DNA of 6,986 bases from Rhodospirillales bacterium (GTDB lineage: Bacteria > Pseudomonadota > Alphaproteobacteria > Rhodospirillales > 2-02-FULL-58-16). The stretch lies in contig JAJFIG010000364.1 in NCBI GenBank assembly GCA_021775195.1, positions 1 to 6,986 on the forward strand. The letters run 5' to 3'. Shown here one piece after another: positions 5,029-6,986 of the stretch (the first letter of the stretch is position 1; the number at the start of each line of letters is the position of its first letter). Below the pieces are notes generated by a model, which made no database searches, was not told where the DNA came from, and saw only the letters and a list, made by a program, of their open reading frames with translations. The position numbers and the translations under genes are program-made.

Positions 5029-6105
5029 ATGAAAGCCAAGGCAATGGTCGTGACCGAGCCCGGACACATGGAAATGCGGGAGTTCGACGTCCGCAAACCG
5101 GCTCCCGAGGAGATTCTGGTCAGGACTACCGTCACCTCGGTCTGCTCCACCGACATCAAGGTCTTCAAGGGGCTGACCCCGGTGGGGCGCTATCCCCTGA
5201 TCATGGGCCATGAGATTTCCGGCGAGGTCGTCGAGGTCGGCGCCGAGGCTGCCCGTTGGTACGACCTGAAACCAGGTGAGCGCATCACCGTCGAGCCCTA
5301 CATCCCCTGCGGCCGTTGCGACCATTCGCGCAGCGACCACCTGTATCACCAATGTCCCCACGGTGGCATTTACGGCATCAGCCTGCCCTGCGACGCGCCG
5401 CCCCACCTTTTCGGCGGCTACGGCGAGTATTTCTACGTCCTGCCAGGAACCATCGTCCACAAACTGGGGGACCGGATGGCCGACTCGGCGGCCAGTCTTT
5501 CTTCCGTCGTCGCCAACGGGGTGCGCTGGGTCAAGACCCTGGGCAAGGTCACCTTCGGCGAGTCCGTGGTGATCTCCGGGCCCGGGTCCCAGGGCCTGTC
5601 GTCCTTGGCCTCGGCCCTCCACGCCGGCGCCAACCCGGTGGTCGTTCTCGGCCTCAGCCGGGATACGGCACGCCTCGAACTGGCCCGGGAATTCGGTGCC
5701 CACCATGTGGTCGACGTCGAAAAGGAGGACCCCTGCGAGGCCGTCGCCCGGCTCCTTCCGGGCGGCGCCGACATCGTCATCGAGACCTCGGGCACGCCCG
5801 ACGGGATCCAGGCCGCCCTCGGCATGGTGCGTCCGGCCGGGCGCATCGTGTCCATCGGCCTATCGGGAGGACTGGAGACCCCGATACGGTTCGACGATCT
5901 GGTCTGGAAAAGCATCTCCATCATCACCGGCCTGGGTCAGGCCGGCAACGTCGGCGACGCCATGAAGCTCATCGATTCCGGCAAGTATCCCTTCGAAAAG
6001 ATCAACAACCGGATTTACCGCCTCGAGGACCTGGAGCAGGCGATCAGGGATACGGAAGACCGCCCCGAAGGCTTCATCAAGGGAGCCATCATGTATGGGA
6101 CCTAA
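5029..6105 (+). CDS. zinc-dependent medium-chain alcohol dehydrogenase (threonine/sorbitol dehydrogenase-like)
   Basis: The protein is a 358-residue medium-chain dehydrogenase that should oxidise an alcohol or polyol, or run in reverse, with NAD(P). The GroES-like domain carries the catalytic zinc ligands Cys39 (CSTD, 39-42), His61 and Glu62 (GHE). The Rossmann domain has GPGSQG (184-189) for the cofactor, and ETSG (252-255). After strand beta-2 the sequence is GLSRD (208-212), without the acidic residue of strict NAD enzymes, so NADP use is possible. The structural zinc lobe is unusual: Cys94, Cys97 and Cys109 are present but the third Cys is replaced (CDHSRS, 97-102). AAAGGA (5018-5023) lies 5 bases before the ATG. 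The gene follows gmk by 49 bases and may receive read-through. Its stop overlaps that of the convergent reductase gene. The substrate is unknown. Confidence 0.9.
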   Translation: MKAKAMVVTEPGHMEMREFDVRKPAPEEILVRTTVTSVCSTDIKVFKGLTPVGRYPLIMGHEISGEVVEVGAEAARWYDLKPGERITVEPYIPCGRCDHSRSDHLYHQCPHGGIYGISLPCDAPPHLFGGYGEYFYVLPGTIVHKLGDRMADSAASLSSVVANGVRWVKTLGKVTFGESVVISGPGSQGLSSLASALHAGANPVVVLGLSRDTARLELAREFGAHHVVDVEKEDPCEAVARLLPGGADIVIETSGTPDGIQAALGMVRPAGRIVSIGLSGGLETPIRFDDLVWKSISIITGLGQAGNVGDAMKLIDSGKYPFEKINNRIYRLEDLEQAIRDTEDRPEGFIKGAIMYGT

Positions 6106-6986
6106 CCCGGTGGCCCTTCCACGTAGGGGCTGAGGGCCCGGTAGATGGCTTGGTTGACCGGCGTCGGTACCCCGAGTTCGTGACCCAGGCGCGCCACGGC
6201 GCCCGACAGCGACGGCAGTTCCAGCCGGTTGCCCTGGGTCAGGTCGTGGAGCATGGACGAGCCGAACTCACCGGGCAGGCCGTCGGCCTTTTCCATCAGT
6301 TGGTCCGCCAGGTCCGCGGGAAGGCTCACGTGCCTGGCCCGGGCCACTTCCGCCACCTCGTTCATGGCCTCGCCCAGCATCGCCCGGGCTTCGGCGTTGC
6401 CGCGGATAGGGCCGATGGTCAGCCGGGTCAGCGCCGTCATGCCGCTGAGCGGCGCCAGGAAGGCGAACTTGGACCAGATGGTGGCGTTGATGTCGTCGCT
6501 TATGGTGGCGTCGATGCCGGCCCGCTCGCAGGCCGCGTGCAGGGCCTCGACGCGCTCCGTCCGCCGCCCGTCAATTTCCCCGAACATCAGGCTCGCCATG
6601 GCGCCCGTATGGGCGATCACCCCCGGGCTCTCGACGACGGACAGGATGTAGGTAACGCCACCGATAACGCGGGCGGCGCCGACGGCAGCCGATAGCGTTT
6701 CCACCGCCGTCACCCCGTTCTGGAACGAGACCACGGTGGTGTCGGGGCCGACCAGCGCCTTGCATTGCTCCGCCGCAGCCTCGGTGTCGTAGAGCTTTAC
6801 CGCCACCACCACCACGTCCGCCACACCGACCTCGGACGCATCGGCGGTCGCCTGGGCCGGGTCCACGTGGACGTTGCCGTTGGCGCTTTTCACCATCAGG
6901 CCCTTGTCCCGGATCGCATCCAGGTGTGCGCCGCGGGCGATGAAGTGTACGTCCTCTCCCGCCGCCGCCAGCCGGGCGCCGAAATA
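6102..6986 (-). CDS. 2-dehydropantoate 2-reductase (ketopantoate reductase, ApbA/PanE) family protein, N-terminus beyond window
   Basis: Family members reduce ketopantoate to pantoate with NADPH in coenzyme A synthesis, though many paralogues act on other 2-oxo acids. 294 residues are visible; only about a dozen N-terminal residues carrying the first glycines of the GxGxxG motif are missing. The visible part opens YFGARLAAAGEDVHFIARGA, with Arg18 placed to bind the NADPH phosphate. Further family residues are Lys64 (AVKLYDT), Asn90 (FQNGV), the catalytic Lys173 (ATIWSKFAFL), SSMLHD (243-248) and Glu256 (RLELPSLSG). Translation runs unbroken to the right edge, so the ATG at 6896 is internal. 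The TAG stop (6104-6102) overlaps the TAA of the convergent dehydrogenase. I give no symbol because paralogues are common and the pantothenate role is not supported by context. Confidence 0.9.
   Translation of the reverse strand, partial: YFGARLAAAGEDVHFIARGAHLDAIRDKGLMVKSANGNVHVDPAQATADASEVGVADVVVVAVKLYDTEAAAEQCKALVGPDTTVVSFQNGVTAVETLSAAVGAARVIGGVTYILSVVESPGVIAHTGAMASLMFGEIDGRRTERVEALHAACERAGIDATISDDINATIWSKFAFLAPLSGMTALTRLTIGPIRGNAEARAMLGEAMNEVAEVARARHVSLPADLADQLMEKADGLPGEFGSSMLHDLTQGNRLELPSLSGAVARLGHELGVPTPVNQAIYRALSPYVEGPPG

Overview
The window looks like chromosomal DNA of a GC-rich Gram-negative bacterium, most likely an alphaproteobacterium of Rhodospirillales type. This rests on the strong bias to G or C at third codon positions, an outer-membrane secretion protein, and an adjacent yicC-gmk pair of the kind common in Alphaproteobacteria. 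The lineage is an inference from style and gene order.

Layout. Positions 1-784 hold no convincing complete gene. The left edge may carry the first 15 codons of a minus-strand gene. The rest is two strikingly AT-rich blocks (about 130-261 and 554-672) separated by a GC-rich stretch. The blocks are diverged copies of one module. Each has two conserved sequence blocks at identical spacing, which read as a minus-strand promoter, and each ends with plus-strand promoter-like sequence. The second block lies about 110 bases upstream of a TpsB-family outer-membrane transporter (ShlB/FhaC/HecB type, 785-2545). No TpsA exoprotein partner is visible.

From 2554 to 3327 a minus-strand short-chain dehydrogenase converges on the transporter, with only 8 bases between the stop codons. 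It is divergent from yicC (3443-4333), whose product is a YicC/YloC-type RNase-related protein. gmk (guanylate kinase, 4341-4979) follows 7 bases later with its Shine-Dalgarno sequence overlapping the yicC stop, so the two are clearly co-transcribed. A zinc-dependent medium-chain alcohol dehydrogenase (5029-6105) lies 49 bases after gmk on the same strand. A ketopantoate-reductase-family gene on the minus strand runs off the right edge, and its stop codon overlaps the dehydrogenase stop.

The genes do not form one pathway. yicC-gmk is a housekeeping operon (RNA metabolism and GMP phosphorylation). The three oxidoreductases have no assignable substrate. The most unusual part is the duplicated AT-rich regulatory-looking region before the transporter gene. 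I found no CRISPR array, tRNA, rRNA, insertion sequence or defence system.
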